Assembly: GCF_004122145.1 (NCBI RefSeq)
Contig: NZ_SBKQ01000012.1
Coordinates: 62,001 to 126,000, forward strand
Direction of reading: 5' to 3'
Source of the DNA: Flavobacterium piscinae
GTDB taxonomy: Bacteria; Bacteroidota; Bacteroidia; Flavobacteriales; Flavobacteriaceae
Length of the DNA: 64,000 nucleotides
Shown: positions 1-7,738 of the stretch, piece by piece
How the letters are laid out: each line of letters opens with the position of its first letter
How positions within the stretch are numbered: position 1 is the first letter of the stretch
The notes under the pieces: model-generated
What the model was told of the DNA's origin: nothing
The model's input: the letters and a program-made list of their open reading frames with translations, nothing else
Database searches by the model: none
Position numbers and translations under genes: made by a program

Positions 1-371
1 AACAAACGACTTCTACTGTTTTCGCCGGCATCGATAGCGGATTTAATCATTTGATTCGTCCGATGTTGTACGGTTCGTATCACCACATTGAAAACATTTC
101 CAACCCCAAAGGAAAAGAACGTTTTTATTCGGTGGTCGGTTATATCTGCGAAACCGATACATTCGCCAATAACCGCAGAATTTCAGAAATAAAAGAAGGT
201 GATATTTTGTGTTTTCGCAATGCCGGAGCCTATTGCTTTTCGATGGCTTCTAACTATAATTCACGCTTCCGTCCGGCCGAAGTACTTTGGTACGAAGGAA
301 AAGGACATTTGATTCGTGAACGGGAAACATTTGAGGATATTCTTCGCAATCAGATTGAAATCACGTTTTAG
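1..371 (+). CDS. lysA: Diaminopimelate decarboxylase, C-terminal part
   Basis: The gene enters from the left edge and only its last 120 or so codons are present. The enzyme removes CO2 from meso-diaminopimelate to give lysine, using PLP, in the cytoplasm. The visible part is the C-terminal beta domain of fold-III decarboxylases. It has the GIDSGFNHLIRPMLYGSYH stretch, the ICETDTF motif whose Cys contributes to the partner subunit's active site, the GDILCFRNAGAYCFSMAS stretch and the RPAEVL motif near the end. The frame is open to base 1; a possible TTG inside it is not a start. Family assignment is firm; the N-terminal PLP-binding lysine lies outside the window. Confidence 0.93.
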   Translation, partial: QTTSTVFAGIDSGFNHLIRPMLYGSYHHIENISNPKGKERFYSVVGYICETDTFANNRRISEIKEGDILCFRNAGAYCFSMASNYNSRFRPAEVLWYEGKGHLIRERETFEDILRNQIEITF

Positions 372-395
372 ATATAACCATCTTATCCAATACTA

Positions 396-503
396 AACCA
401 CATAGAAACATAGAAAAAAGAGAGTGATAGCCTAACGGCTATGATTCTCTCTCACAAAGTGAAACGCCTTGAAAAACAACAAAAACTATGTTTCTATGTG
501 GTT
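396..503. repeat. Nested inverted-repeat element
   Basis: The ends are a perfect 18-bp inverted repeat, AACCACATAGAAACATAG at the left and its exact complement at the right, enclosing 72 bp. Inside is a second imperfect palindrome (about 419-452) with GATAGCC and GGCTATG arms and outer GAGAG/CTCTC pairing. There is no ORF. From memory, similar 'cacatagaaacatag' sequences recur between genes in Flavobacterium genomes, so this is probably a copy of a dispersed MITE- or REP-like element. It lies directly 3' of lysA and could also fold in the transcript. Confidence 0.65.
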
Positions 504-533
504 CATTAAAAATTTACTAACTAACTGCCTAAA

Positions 534-563
534 AAGTCGGAAACTGCTTTCCGGCTTTTTTTT
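534..563 (+). terminator. Rho-independent terminator
   Basis: A GTCGGAAA / TTTCCGGC stem with a CTGC loop is followed by a run of nine T. It lies downstream of lysA and the inverted-repeat element and ahead of the phosphatase promoter, so it most likely ends the lysA transcript. Confidence 0.75.
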
Positions 564-611
564 ATGGCTGTGAATTAATGATTAATTAACAGTTTGCTTC
601 GGAGTATTTTT

Positions 612-619
612 TATATTTG
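612..619 (+). promoter_or_regulatory. Bacteroidota -7 box (TATATTTG)
   Basis: TATATTTG matches TAnnTTTG and ends 17 bases before the ATG of the alkaline phosphatase. A TTTG occurs upstream, but at 15 bp it is closer than the usual spacing, so only the -7 element is claimed. Confidence 0.5.
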
Positions 620-636
620 ACCAAATTATAGTGCAC

Positions 637-2055
637 ATGAACAGAAGGAATTTTTTCAAAAACGGCTCAATGGTTACATTGGGTGCTGCTTTGGCTAATC
701 CGCTAGAATCCTTGCTTTTATCACCGGATGTAGCAGCCGCTCAAAAAGGAAAAAAAGCCAAAAACATCATTGTATTAGTGAGTGACGGAATGAGTTCCGG
801 CACCCTAAATATGGCCGATATTTATCTCAACAGAAAAATCGGAAAAGGTTCCAATTGGTTGAATTTATACCGAGAAAACAAGGTCGCTCGTGCCTTGATG
901 GACATGGCTTCGGCTTCTTCCATCGTCACGGATTCGGCGGCAGCCAGTTCTTCATGGGGAAGTGGGTTTCGTGTAAAAAACGGTGCGTTAAATGTTGGCA
1001 TAAACGGAGAAGAATATTTACCCATTTGGCAAAAGTTCAAAAAAGCAGGAAAAATGGCAGGATGTGTGACCACTGTTCCGATAACACACGCCACTCCGGC
1101 CGGATTTTGTGTAAATAGTAAAAGTAGAAACAGTCAAGCCGATATTGCTGAAAGTTACCTGAATTTGAATTTTGATGTACTGATGGGAGGTGGTCAACAG
1201 TATTTTGACCCTAATTCCAGAAAAGATAAAAAAGATTTGTATACTGCTTTTCAATCCAAAGGATATCAAGTAGTGAAAACACGAAGTGAAATGCTTTCTA
1301 CCTCGCATGATAAACCAATTTTAGGTGTGTTTTTTGAAGACGGACTTCCCTACTCGATTGACCGTGAAAACATCAAAGATTTAGGCAATACGATTCCCAC
1401 TTTAGCTGAGATGACACAAAAAGCCATTGACCGAATGAAAAGTCATAAAAACGGTTTTGTGTTGCAAGTGGAAGCCGGAAAAGTAGATTGGGCGGCTCAT
1501 GCCAACGATATTGCCGGATTGTTGTATGACCAAGTGGCTTTTGATGAAGCCGTAAAAACTGCCATCGATTTTGCTGAAAAAGATAAAGAAACATTAGTCA
1601 TTATCACCACCGACCACGGAAACGCGAATCCCGGATTAATTTATGGTAAGAATGTGAATGATCAGTTTGATAACGTTCAACAGTTTAAACATACAAATGA
1701 ATGGATTTTAAACGGTTTTACAGCACAAACTACGTTGGCACAGATTAAAGAACGAATTGAATTTGCCAATGGTTTTGCCTTAACGGATGACGAAGCCCGC
1801 ACCATTTTGAGTTACTATTCCAATCTTGAAAAAAAAGACGATGGATTATACAACTACAAAAACCTACCATTCAAAACCTTCTCCGAAATGCAGAAAAGCA
1901 GAACATCCGTAGGATGGATTAGTATGGATCACTCGGCTGATTATACTGAATTAGCCATGTTTGGACCCGGAAGTGAAAAGTTAAAACCGTTTATTAAAAA
2001 TACCGATTTACATTACTTTATGCTGGAAGCAGCAGAAGTGGAAAATACATTTTAA
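637..2055 (+). CDS. Alkaline phosphatase, Tat-exported
   Basis: A PhoA-superfamily phosphomonoesterase of 472 residues, expected in the periplasm or on the surface, that releases phosphate from organic esters. The N-terminus carries a twin-arginine signal (NRRNFFKNG, then a hydrophobic stretch), which suggests export in folded, metal-loaded form. Catalytic elements are visible: metal-binding Asp50 in LVSDGMSSG, the phosphoserine Ser100 in VTDSAAASS, the VEAGKVDWAAHAND stretch (278-291), and TTDHGN with Asp326/His327. I chose ATG at 637 over an in-frame GTG two codons upstream because it places the RR motif at residues 3-4. It is flanked by terminators and appears monocistronic. Which phosphate ester it prefers cannot be read from the sequence. 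Confidence 0.9.
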   Translation: MNRRNFFKNGSMVTLGAALANPLESLLLSPDVAAAQKGKKAKNIIVLVSDGMSSGTLNMADIYLNRKIGKGSNWLNLYRENKVARALMDMASASSIVTDSAAASSSWGSGFRVKNGALNVGINGEEYLPIWQKFKKAGKMAGCVTTVPITHATPAGFCVNSKSRNSQADIAESYLNLNFDVLMGGGQQYFDPNSRKDKKDLYTAFQSKGYQVVKTRSEMLSTSHDKPILGVFFEDGLPYSIDRENIKDLGNTIPTLAEMTQKAIDRMKSHKNGFVLQVEAGKVDWAAHANDIAGLLYDQVAFDEAVKTAIDFAEKDKETLVIITTDHGNANPGLIYGKNVNDQFDNVQQFKHTNEWILNGFTAQTTLAQIKERIEFANGFALTDDEARTILSYYSNLEKKDDGLYNYKNLPFKTFSEMQKSRTSVGWISMDHSADYTELAMFGPGSEKLKPFIKNTDLHYFMLEAAEVENTF

Positions 2056-2083
2056 GGTTAATTACATTATTAATTCACAAAAA

Positions 2084-2112
2084 AAAACACCGCTTCAAAG
2101 CGGTGTTTTTTG
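2084..2112. terminator. Bidirectional terminator
   Basis: An ACACCGCTT / AAGCGGTGT hairpin has A-runs on the left and T-runs on the right. It lies between the convergent phosphatase and proline dehydrogenase genes and can serve both. Confidence 0.85.
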
Positions 2113-2113
2113 T

Positions 2114-3286
2114 TTAACTTTCTATTTTTCTTCTTTCTCGTTCTTTCTTAATTAACATCAACTCCCGACTGGTTTGTCCGGCTACGGAAGTATTTTCTTC
2201 TGCACGCCGAATTAGGTACGGCATCACATCACGAACCGGTCCGAAAGGCAAATATTTGGCCACATTGTAGCCATTGGCCGCTAAATTATAACTGATGTTA
2301 TCGCTCATCCCGTATAATTGTCCGAACCAGATTCTGTTATCATTTGTAGCCAAACCTTTTTGAGCCATCAATTCCATTAATTTATAGGAACTCAACTCAT
2401 TGTGTGTTCCGGCAAATATGGCCATTTTGTCAATGTTCTCCACCATATAGGCTACGGCAGCATCATAATTTTCATCGGTCGCTTGCTTTGATTCACAAAT
2501 AGGTGAAGGATATCCTTTTTCTTCCGCACGTTTGTTTTCTTTTTCCATGTAGGCACCACGAACGAGTTTCATCCCAATATAAAAACCTTCCGCTTTGGCT
2601 TGCTCGTGCAATTTTTTTAAATAATCCAATCGATCCCAACGGTACATTTGCAACGTATTAAAAACAATGGCTTTTTCCTTATTGTATTTTTTCATCATTT
2701 GTGCAACCAAATCATCGGCAGCATCTTGCATCCAACTTTCTTCGCCATCAATCAAAAGAGCCACCTCTTTTTCATGGGCAAATTGGCAAACAGCTTCGTA
2801 GCGAGCCACTACTCTATTCCATTCGGCATGCTCTTCAAAAGTGAGCGGTTTTTTCTTTCCTATTTTTTTATACAAATCAAATCGTCCAAAACCTGTAGGT
2901 TTAAAAACGGCAAAAGGAATGGCTTTCTTTTCTTTGGCAAACTCAATGATTTTAAGTGTTTTTTTCATGGCAGCATCAAATTCAATTTCGTCTTCTTTGC
3001 CTTCCACGGAATAATCCAACACAGAACAAACGCCTTTAGTAAACATTTTTTCCATCACCGGCATGCAATCATCTTCACTCACACCGCCACAAAAATGGTC
3101 AAAAACCGATGCTCTGATTAATCCTTCTACCGGTAAATGAGCTTTGAGAGCAAAATTAGTTACCGCCGTGCCAATACGAACGAGAGGCTCGCTATCTATC
3201 ATTTTAAATAAAAAATAGGCTCTATCTAATTCAGTATCACTTTTTAACGAAAAAGCAATTTGTGTGTTATCAAAGATTTTTTCCAT
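2114..3286 (-). CDS. Proline dehydrogenase
   Basis: A FAD-dependent proline dehydrogenase of 390 residues, the stand-alone form of the PutA PRODH barrel. It oxidises proline to pyrroline-5-carboxylate and passes electrons to the respiratory chain. Supporting motifs are the FKPTGFGRFDLY strand, LLIDGEESWMQ, the YIGMKLVRGAYMEKE segment that binds substrate and flavin, FAGTHNE, and the C-terminal YLPFGPVRDVMPYLIRRAEEN helix. The start is the ATG at 3286. An in-frame TTG eight codons upstream lies inside the putative -7 box, so it cannot be in the mRNA. It is divergent from aroB, an arrangement I recall from other flavobacteria. No P5C dehydrogenase is in the window. Confidence 0.92.
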   Translation of the reverse strand: MEKIFDNTQIAFSLKSDTELDRAYFLFKMIDSEPLVRIGTAVTNFALKAHLPVEGLIRASVFDHFCGGVSEDDCMPVMEKMFTKGVCSVLDYSVEGKEDEIEFDAAMKKTLKIIEFAKEKKAIPFAVFKPTGFGRFDLYKKIGKKKPLTFEEHAEWNRVVARYEAVCQFAHEKEVALLIDGEESWMQDAADDLVAQMMKKYNKEKAIVFNTLQMYRWDRLDYLKKLHEQAKAEGFYIGMKLVRGAYMEKENKRAEEKGYPSPICESKQATDENYDAAVAYMVENIDKMAIFAGTHNELSSYKLMELMAQKGLATNDNRIWFGQLYGMSDNISYNLAANGYNVAKYLPFGPVRDVMPYLIRRAEENTSVAGQTSRELMLIKKERERRKIES

Positions 3287-3307
3287 GATTTGTTGAAAAT
3301 AATGTAG

Positions 3308-3315
3308 CAAAGATA
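3308..3315 (-). promoter_or_regulatory. -7 box (TATCTTTG) of proline dehydrogenase
   Basis: On the minus strand TATCTTTG fits TAnnTTTG exactly and ends 21 bases before the chosen ATG. Its last bases form the TTG that a naive ORF caller would take as the start codon. No clear -33 TTTG was found. Confidence 0.55.
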
Positions 3316-3424
3316 CGGAGTGTTTGAGAATGTTATAATTTTTTTGACTTAATTTGTATCTAAATTTTTAAACCCGAAAAAATTCAAATTATTTTGGATT
3401 TAACTTACCTAAAAGACCTTTTTC

Positions 3425-4492
3425 ATGCAATCAATTCAAGCCGGTGATTATTCGATCTATTTTAACGAAGAAGCGTATGTTTATCTTAATGCATTTTTAA
3501 TTGAACATCACTATTCTAAGTTATTTATTTTGGTTGATTCCAATACAAATGAAAATTGCCTTCCTCACTTTTTATCGCTTTTAGCAACAGAAAACGAAAT
3601 TGAAATCATTGAAATTGAATCAGGCGAAGCTTTTAAAACCATCGAAACCTGTGTGCAACTTTGGGAATCGCTCACCGAATTGGGAGGCGACCGAAAAAGC
3701 TTGCTCATCAATGTAGGCGGAGGGGTCATTACAGATATCGGCGGATTTGTGGCCTCCACTTTCAAACGTGGGATTGATTTCATCAACATTCCAACTACAC
3801 TATTAGGCATGGTTGATGCCTCAATTGGTGGAAAAAACGGCGTTGATTTAGGGAATTTGAAAAACCAAATCGGAGTCATTAATTCTCCTAAAGCAGTACT
3901 GATTGATACCGTTTATTTAGAAACTTTACCGCAAAACGAAATGCGTTCCGGTTTAGCTGAAATGTTGAAACACGGACTCATTTTTGATAAAGACTATTGG
4001 CAAAAATTCAGCAATTTAGACCATTTAACCTCGGATGATTTAGATGAATTAATTTACCGTTCCATAGAGATAAAAAATGCCATTGTGAGTCAAGACCCCA
4101 CAGAAAACGGCATTCGAAAAGCCTTGAATTTCGGACATACTTTAGGGCATGCCATTGAAAGTTATTTTTTGGAAAACCCGCTCAAAACATCGCTTTTGCA
4201 CGGCGAAGCCATTGCAGTAGGCATGATATTGGAAAGTTATCTTTCGTTACAAAAAGAATTTATAACACACGAGGAATACATGGAGATTAAAACCGTTATC
4301 CAATCCATCTTTAGCCCGATTATTTTTGAAAAAAAGGACATGGAACCCATCTTGAATTTATTGATTCACGACAAGAAAAATGAGTTCGGGAAAGTGCAAT
4401 TTGCACTTTTAAACGGAATCGGTCAAATAAAAATTAACCAACACGCCGAAAACCAATGGATAATGGAAGCATTTGACGATTATAAAAGATAA
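3425..4492 (+). CDS. aroB: 3-dehydroquinate synthase
   Basis: The second enzyme of the shikimate pathway, 355 residues, the usual length. It converts DAHP to 3-dehydroquinate using NAD and a divalent metal in the cytoplasm. The NAD- and substrate-binding region reads NVGGGVITDIGGFVAS, followed by INIPTTLLGMVDASIGGKNG, which is diagnostic. Metal ligands are expected at the Glu of RSGLAEMLKHG, the His of FGHTLGHAIE and the His of LLHGEAIAVGM, all present. The ATG follows an AT-rich leader. It is divergent from proline dehydrogenase, and no terminator was recognised before the polyamine leader downstream. Confidence 0.96.
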   Translation: MQSIQAGDYSIYFNEEAYVYLNAFLIEHHYSKLFILVDSNTNENCLPHFLSLLATENEIEIIEIESGEAFKTIETCVQLWESLTELGGDRKSLLINVGGGVITDIGGFVASTFKRGIDFINIPTTLLGMVDASIGGKNGVDLGNLKNQIGVINSPKAVLIDTVYLETLPQNEMRSGLAEMLKHGLIFDKDYWQKFSNLDHLTSDDLDELIYRSIEIKNAIVSQDPTENGIRKALNFGHTLGHAIESYFLENPLKTSLLHGEAIAVGMILESYLSLQKEFITHEEYMEIKTVIQSIFSPIIFEKKDMEPILNLLIHDKKNEFGKVQFALLNGIGQIKINQHAENQWIMEAFDDYKR

Positions 4493-4511
4493 CATTTTTT
4501 TATCATAGTAC

Positions 4512-4543
4512 TTGCATTTAGCTTAGAATATTTTTTACATTTG
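4512..4543 (+). promoter_or_regulatory. Promoter of arginine decarboxylase leader
   Basis: A -33-like TTG at 4512-4514 and a TACATTTG -7 box at 4536-4543 are separated by 21 bp, a good fit to the Bacteroidota consensus. Transcription should start near 4548-4550, giving a leader of about 235 nt before the decarboxylase ATG. The start also falls almost on the ATG of the small leader ORF. Confidence 0.6.
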
Positions 4544-4548
4544 CCTCA

Positions 4549-4728
4549 ATGAAAAACAAACAAAACAAAAAAACCGTACTAGCAAACAATAGAGGTATTC
4601 ATTGGATTTTTCAACGTTTTATGAAAAAATCAATGGCTCCAAAAAGTACGCTGGGTTTTGATGTTTCAGCATGCTCTTCAATGTTTCATGAAAAACTGCA
4701 AATTATTTTTGCGAATATTCGGGTTTGA
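4549..4728 (+). CDS. Small leader ORF upstream of arginine decarboxylase
   Basis: A 59-codon ATG-to-TGA frame fills most of the transcribed leader of the arginine decarboxylase gene. The product would be basic (KNKQNKK at the N-terminus, FQRFMKKSMAPKS in the middle), with one Cys and no signal peptide or membrane segment. It begins about six bases after the -7 box, so it would be translated from a leaderless or almost leaderless mRNA. I recognise no family. Two readings are possible: a real small protein or regulatory leader peptide for the polyamine operon, or a chance frame in a structured 5' UTR. Confidence 0.4.
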   Translation: MKNKQNKKTVLANNRGIHWIFQRFMKKSMAPKSTLGFDVSACSSMFHEKLQIIFANIRV

Positions 4729-4785
4729 AAATTTAGATTAATTGATTGTGCTATTTAACCTTTAATCTAAATTATTGAAATCTAA

Positions 4786-6186
4786 ATGAATACTAAATAT
4801 TTCGACTTAATTAACCAAACGTTCTACTTCCCGCAAGAAGAGTTCACTTTGAATAAAGATAATCTTCAATTTCACCAAATCGATTTGATGAAAATTGTGG
4901 AACAATATGGTACACCATTGAAATTTACCTATCTCCCGCAAATTTCCAATAACATCAACCGTGCAAAAGGTTGGTTTAGAAAAGCGATGGAGAAAAATAA
5001 ATACGATGCGAAGTATTACTATTGTTATTGCACCAAAAGTTCGCATTTTAGTTTTATCATGAATGAAGCATTCAAAAACAACATTCATATTGAAACTTCC
5101 TCGGCTTTTGATATCAATATAGTTGAAAATTTAATGGCGGAAGGCAAAATCAATAAAAATACCTATGTCGTTTGCAATGGATTTAAACGGGAACAATACA
5201 TCGAAAATATTGCAAGGTTAATCAACAACGGTCACAACAAAACCATTCCGGTGATTGATAATTTTGAGGAATTGGATTTGTTGCAAGAAAAAATTGATGG
5301 TAAATTCAAAATTGGAATCAGAATTGCCGCTGAAGAGGAACCAAAATTTGAGTTTTATACCTCTCGGTTAGGTATTGGATATAAAAACATTGTTCCTTTT
5401 TACAGAAAACAAATTGAAGAAAATAAAAAAGTAGAGTTGAAAATGCTGCACTTTTTTATCAATACAGGTATTCGCGACACAGCCTATTATTGGAATGAGT
5501 TGTTGAAATGTATGAAAGTGTATGTTTCCTTGAAAAAAGAATGCCCAACCCTCGACAGTTTGAATATTGGTGGTGGATTCCCGATTAAAAATTCGTTAGC
5601 GTTTGAATACGATTACCAATACATGATTGACGAAATCATCAATCAAATCAAAATTTCTTGTGAAGAAGCGGAAGTAGATGTGCCGAATATTTTTACCGAA
5701 TTTGGTTCATTTACGGTTGGTGAAAGTGGTGGTGCGATTTATCAGGTATTATACCAAAAACAACAAAATGATCGTGAAAAATGGAACATGATTGACTCCT
5801 CTTTCATAACCACTCTTCCGGATACATGGGCCATCAACAAACGGTTTGTGATGCTAGCCATTAACCGTTGGAATGACACCTATGAGCGGGTTCTGTTGGG
5901 CGGATTAACGTGTGACAGTGATGATTATTACAATTCTGAACAAAACATGAATGCGGTTTATTTACCAAAATACAACAAAGAAAAACCATTGTATATTGGT
6001 TTTTTCAACACGGGAGCTTACCAAGAAACCATTGGTGGTTTTGGTGGTTTACATCACTGTTTGATTCCTCAACCCAAACATATTTTGATTGATCGGGATG
6101 AAAACGGAATTTTGGCCACCGAGGTGTTTTCGGAACAGCAAAGTGCCGAACAAGTTCTCTCTATTTTGGGTTATGATAAAAAATAA
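4786..6186 (+). CDS. speA: Arginine decarboxylase, fold-III PLP enzyme
   Basis: A PLP enzyme of the alanine-racemase/diaminopimelate-decarboxylase fold, 466 residues, the Bacteroidota type usually annotated as arginine decarboxylase (agmatine formation). The Schiff-base lysine is probably Lys84 in CYCTKSSHF. The LNIGGGFPIKN loop binds the PLP phosphate. GGLTCDSDDYYN (Cys376) matches the CxSxD motif of the partner active site. The C-terminal IGFFNTGAYQ stretch is typical of the fold. It leads an operon with a deoxyhypusine-synthase-like gene. Substrate choice (arginine rather than carboxynorspermidine or diaminopimelate) is inferred from recalled homologues and the neighbour, not from a diagnostic residue. 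Confidence 0.82.
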   Translation: MNTKYFDLINQTFYFPQEEFTLNKDNLQFHQIDLMKIVEQYGTPLKFTYLPQISNNINRAKGWFRKAMEKNKYDAKYYYCYCTKSSHFSFIMNEAFKNNIHIETSSAFDINIVENLMAEGKINKNTYVVCNGFKREQYIENIARLINNGHNKTIPVIDNFEELDLLQEKIDGKFKIGIRIAAEEEPKFEFYTSRLGIGYKNIVPFYRKQIEENKKVELKMLHFFINTGIRDTAYYWNELLKCMKVYVSLKKECPTLDSLNIGGGFPIKNSLAFEYDYQYMIDEIINQIKISCEEAEVDVPNIFTEFGSFTVGESGGAIYQVLYQKQQNDREKWNMIDSSFITTLPDTWAINKRFVMLAINRWNDTYERVLLGGLTCDSDDYYNSEQNMNAVYLPKYNKEKPLYIGFFNTGAYQETIGGFGGLHHCLIPQPKHILIDRDENGILATEVFSEQQSAEQVLSILGYDKK

Positions 6187-6273
6187 CATTTTTGGTAAAA
6201 AAGAATTTTTCTTTTCAGAAAAAAAGATTTTCTTTGAGCCTTCATACTACGAATACAATTTAAGAATTATAAA

Positions 6274-7248
6274 ATGAGTAAAGGACCTATCAGTCAATTT
6301 ATTGAAAAAAATTATCTTCATTTCAATGCCGCTGCATTAGTAGATGCTGCCAAAGGATATGAGCAACATTTGCTTGAAAACGGTAAAATGATGATTACTT
6401 TAGCCGGTGCGATGAGTACAGCTGAATTGGGAAAATCATTAGCCGAAATGATCCGTCAAGACAAAGTGCATATCATTTCGTGTACCGGAGCGAACTTGGA
6501 AGAAGATATTATGAATTTGGTCGCTCATAATTCCTATAAAAGAGTTCCGAATTACCGTGATTTGAGTCCGCAAGAAGAATGGGATTTACTTGAAAATCAT
6601 TACAATAGAGTAACCGACACCTGTATTCCAGAAGAAGAAGCTTTCCGCAGATTACAATCGCATTTATACGACATTTGGCATAATGCCGATTCAAAAGGGG
6701 AACGCTATTTTCCGCATGAATTTATGTACCAGATGATTAATTCAGGAGTTTTAAAACAATATTACGAAATAGACCCAAAAGATTCTTGGATGGTTGCTGC
6801 GGCTGAGAAAAATTTACCGATTGTTGTTCCGGGTTGGGAAGACAGCACAATGGGGAATATTTTTGCTTCCTATTGCATCAAAGGGGAGTTTAAACCCACC
6901 ACTATGAAAAGCGGTATTGAATACATGATGTGGTTGGCCGATTGGTATCCGAAAAATTCAACCGGAAAAGGGGTTGGATTCTTCCAAATTGGAGGAGGAA
7001 TAGCAGGTGATTTCCCGATTTGCGTGGTACCTATGTTATATCAGGATATGGAAATGCATGATATTCCGTTTTGGAGTTATTTTTGTCAAATTTCAGATTC
7101 CACAACCAGTTATGGTTCATATTCCGGAGCGGTACCCAATGAAAAAATCACGTGGGGAAAATTAGACATCACCACACCCAAATTTATTATTGAATCAGAT
7201 GCAACCATTGTTGCCCCTTTGATATTTGCTTACTTACTTGATTTATAA
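6274..7248 (+). CDS. Deoxyhypusine synthase-like enzyme
   Basis: A 324-residue member of the deoxyhypusine synthase family. Eukaryotic enzymes move an aminobutyl group from spermidine to eIF5A; bacteria lack hypusinated EF-P, and some bacterial relatives act as homospermidine-type synthases. The NAD-binding fold is visible (ITLAGAMSTAELG near the N-terminus, ISCTGANLEEDIMN). The catalytic loop Lys is kept (TWGKL, Lys296). The usual GGGxxKHH spermidine-binding motif is instead GGGIAGD (240-246), losing the Lys-His-His. The context just after arginine decarboxylase supports a polyamine role. The true substrate is unknown. Confidence 0.8.
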   Translation: MSKGPISQFIEKNYLHFNAAALVDAAKGYEQHLLENGKMMITLAGAMSTAELGKSLAEMIRQDKVHIISCTGANLEEDIMNLVAHNSYKRVPNYRDLSPQEEWDLLENHYNRVTDTCIPEEEAFRRLQSHLYDIWHNADSKGERYFPHEFMYQMINSGVLKQYYEIDPKDSWMVAAAEKNLPIVVPGWEDSTMGNIFASYCIKGEFKPTTMKSGIEYMMWLADWYPKNSTGKGVGFFQIGGGIAGDFPICVVPMLYQDMEMHDIPFWSYFCQISDSTTSYGSYSGAVPNEKITWGKLDITTPKFIIESDATIVAPLIFAYLLDL

Positions 7249-7259
7249 CAGATTTTTTT

Positions 7260-7706
7260 ATGAGAAGAATTATTGTTGACTATGCTAAATTAACAAATGA
7301 CATTCTATCGATGTTGGTAGAGAAGTTTCCTGACGGTTATGAGGATACCGACATTATCCGTTTCAGAAATGCTCAAAACGAATTGATAGAAGCGGTAGAA
7401 GTTCGTACGGAAGACACCATTTATTTGGTGAAAGTCAGTAAAAAACTAGCCACTCGGATTGAAAACTTCGAAGAGGATGAAGATTTAGATGTAGAAGTAG
7501 AAACAATCGCACCTGTAAAAGGACTCGATTTAGATGAAGACATTGACGAAGTGGATGTGGACGAAGAAGACGAGGACGCACCTTCTGATGACGATATTGA
7601 AATTGATCCGCTAAAAGATGCCGGTGGTTCTGATGACGATGAAGACGATGATTATGACGATGAACCTTCAGACGATAACGATGACGAAGAAGAAGATGAA
7701 TATTAA
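7260..7706 (+). CDS. Conserved acidic protein of unknown function
   Basis: A 148-residue protein in two parts. The first 75 or so residues look folded (RRIIVDYAKLTNDILSMLVE, then a small beta-rich segment with VRTEDTIYLVKVSKK). The second half is almost entirely Asp and Glu with a few Gly, Ser and Pro. No signal peptide or membrane segment. It starts 11 bases after the deoxyhypusine-synthase-like gene, so it is probably cotranscribed. Similar proteins in Flavobacterium are sometimes labelled 'DNA primase', which nothing in the sequence supports. The acidic tail could bind basic partners such as ribosomal proteins or polyamines, but this is speculation. Confidence 0.8.
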   Translation: MRRIIVDYAKLTNDILSMLVEKFPDGYEDTDIIRFRNAQNELIEAVEVRTEDTIYLVKVSKKLATRIENFEEDEDLDVEVETIAPVKGLDLDEDIDEVDVDEEDEDAPSDDDIEIDPLKDAGGSDDDEDDDYDDEPSDDNDDEEEDEY

Positions 7707-7711
7707 ATATA

Positions 7712-7738
7712 AAGAGCCTACTTTGGCTCTTTTTTTTA
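7712..7738. terminator. Terminator of the polyamine operon
   Basis: An AAGAGCC / GGCTCTT stem with a six-base loop is followed by a T-run, directly after the acidic-protein stop. It overlaps the stop codon of the convergent birA gene by three bases. Confidence 0.85.

Noticed and set aside
2648..3121. Open frame of 157 codons opposite proline dehydrogenase
   Set aside because: It lies antisense to a convincing gene, has no family features, and its composition reflects the complementary coding strand.
4493..4785. Known riboswitch upstream of arginine decarboxylase
   Set aside because: No recognised riboswitch core could be identified by eye; the leader is reported only as a long 5' UTR with a small ORF.
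6089..6277. Small frame overlapping the 3' end of arginine decarboxylase
   Set aside because: Half of it is out of frame inside speA and the rest is low-complexity Phe/Lys codons, with no homology signal such as an agmatinase remnant.
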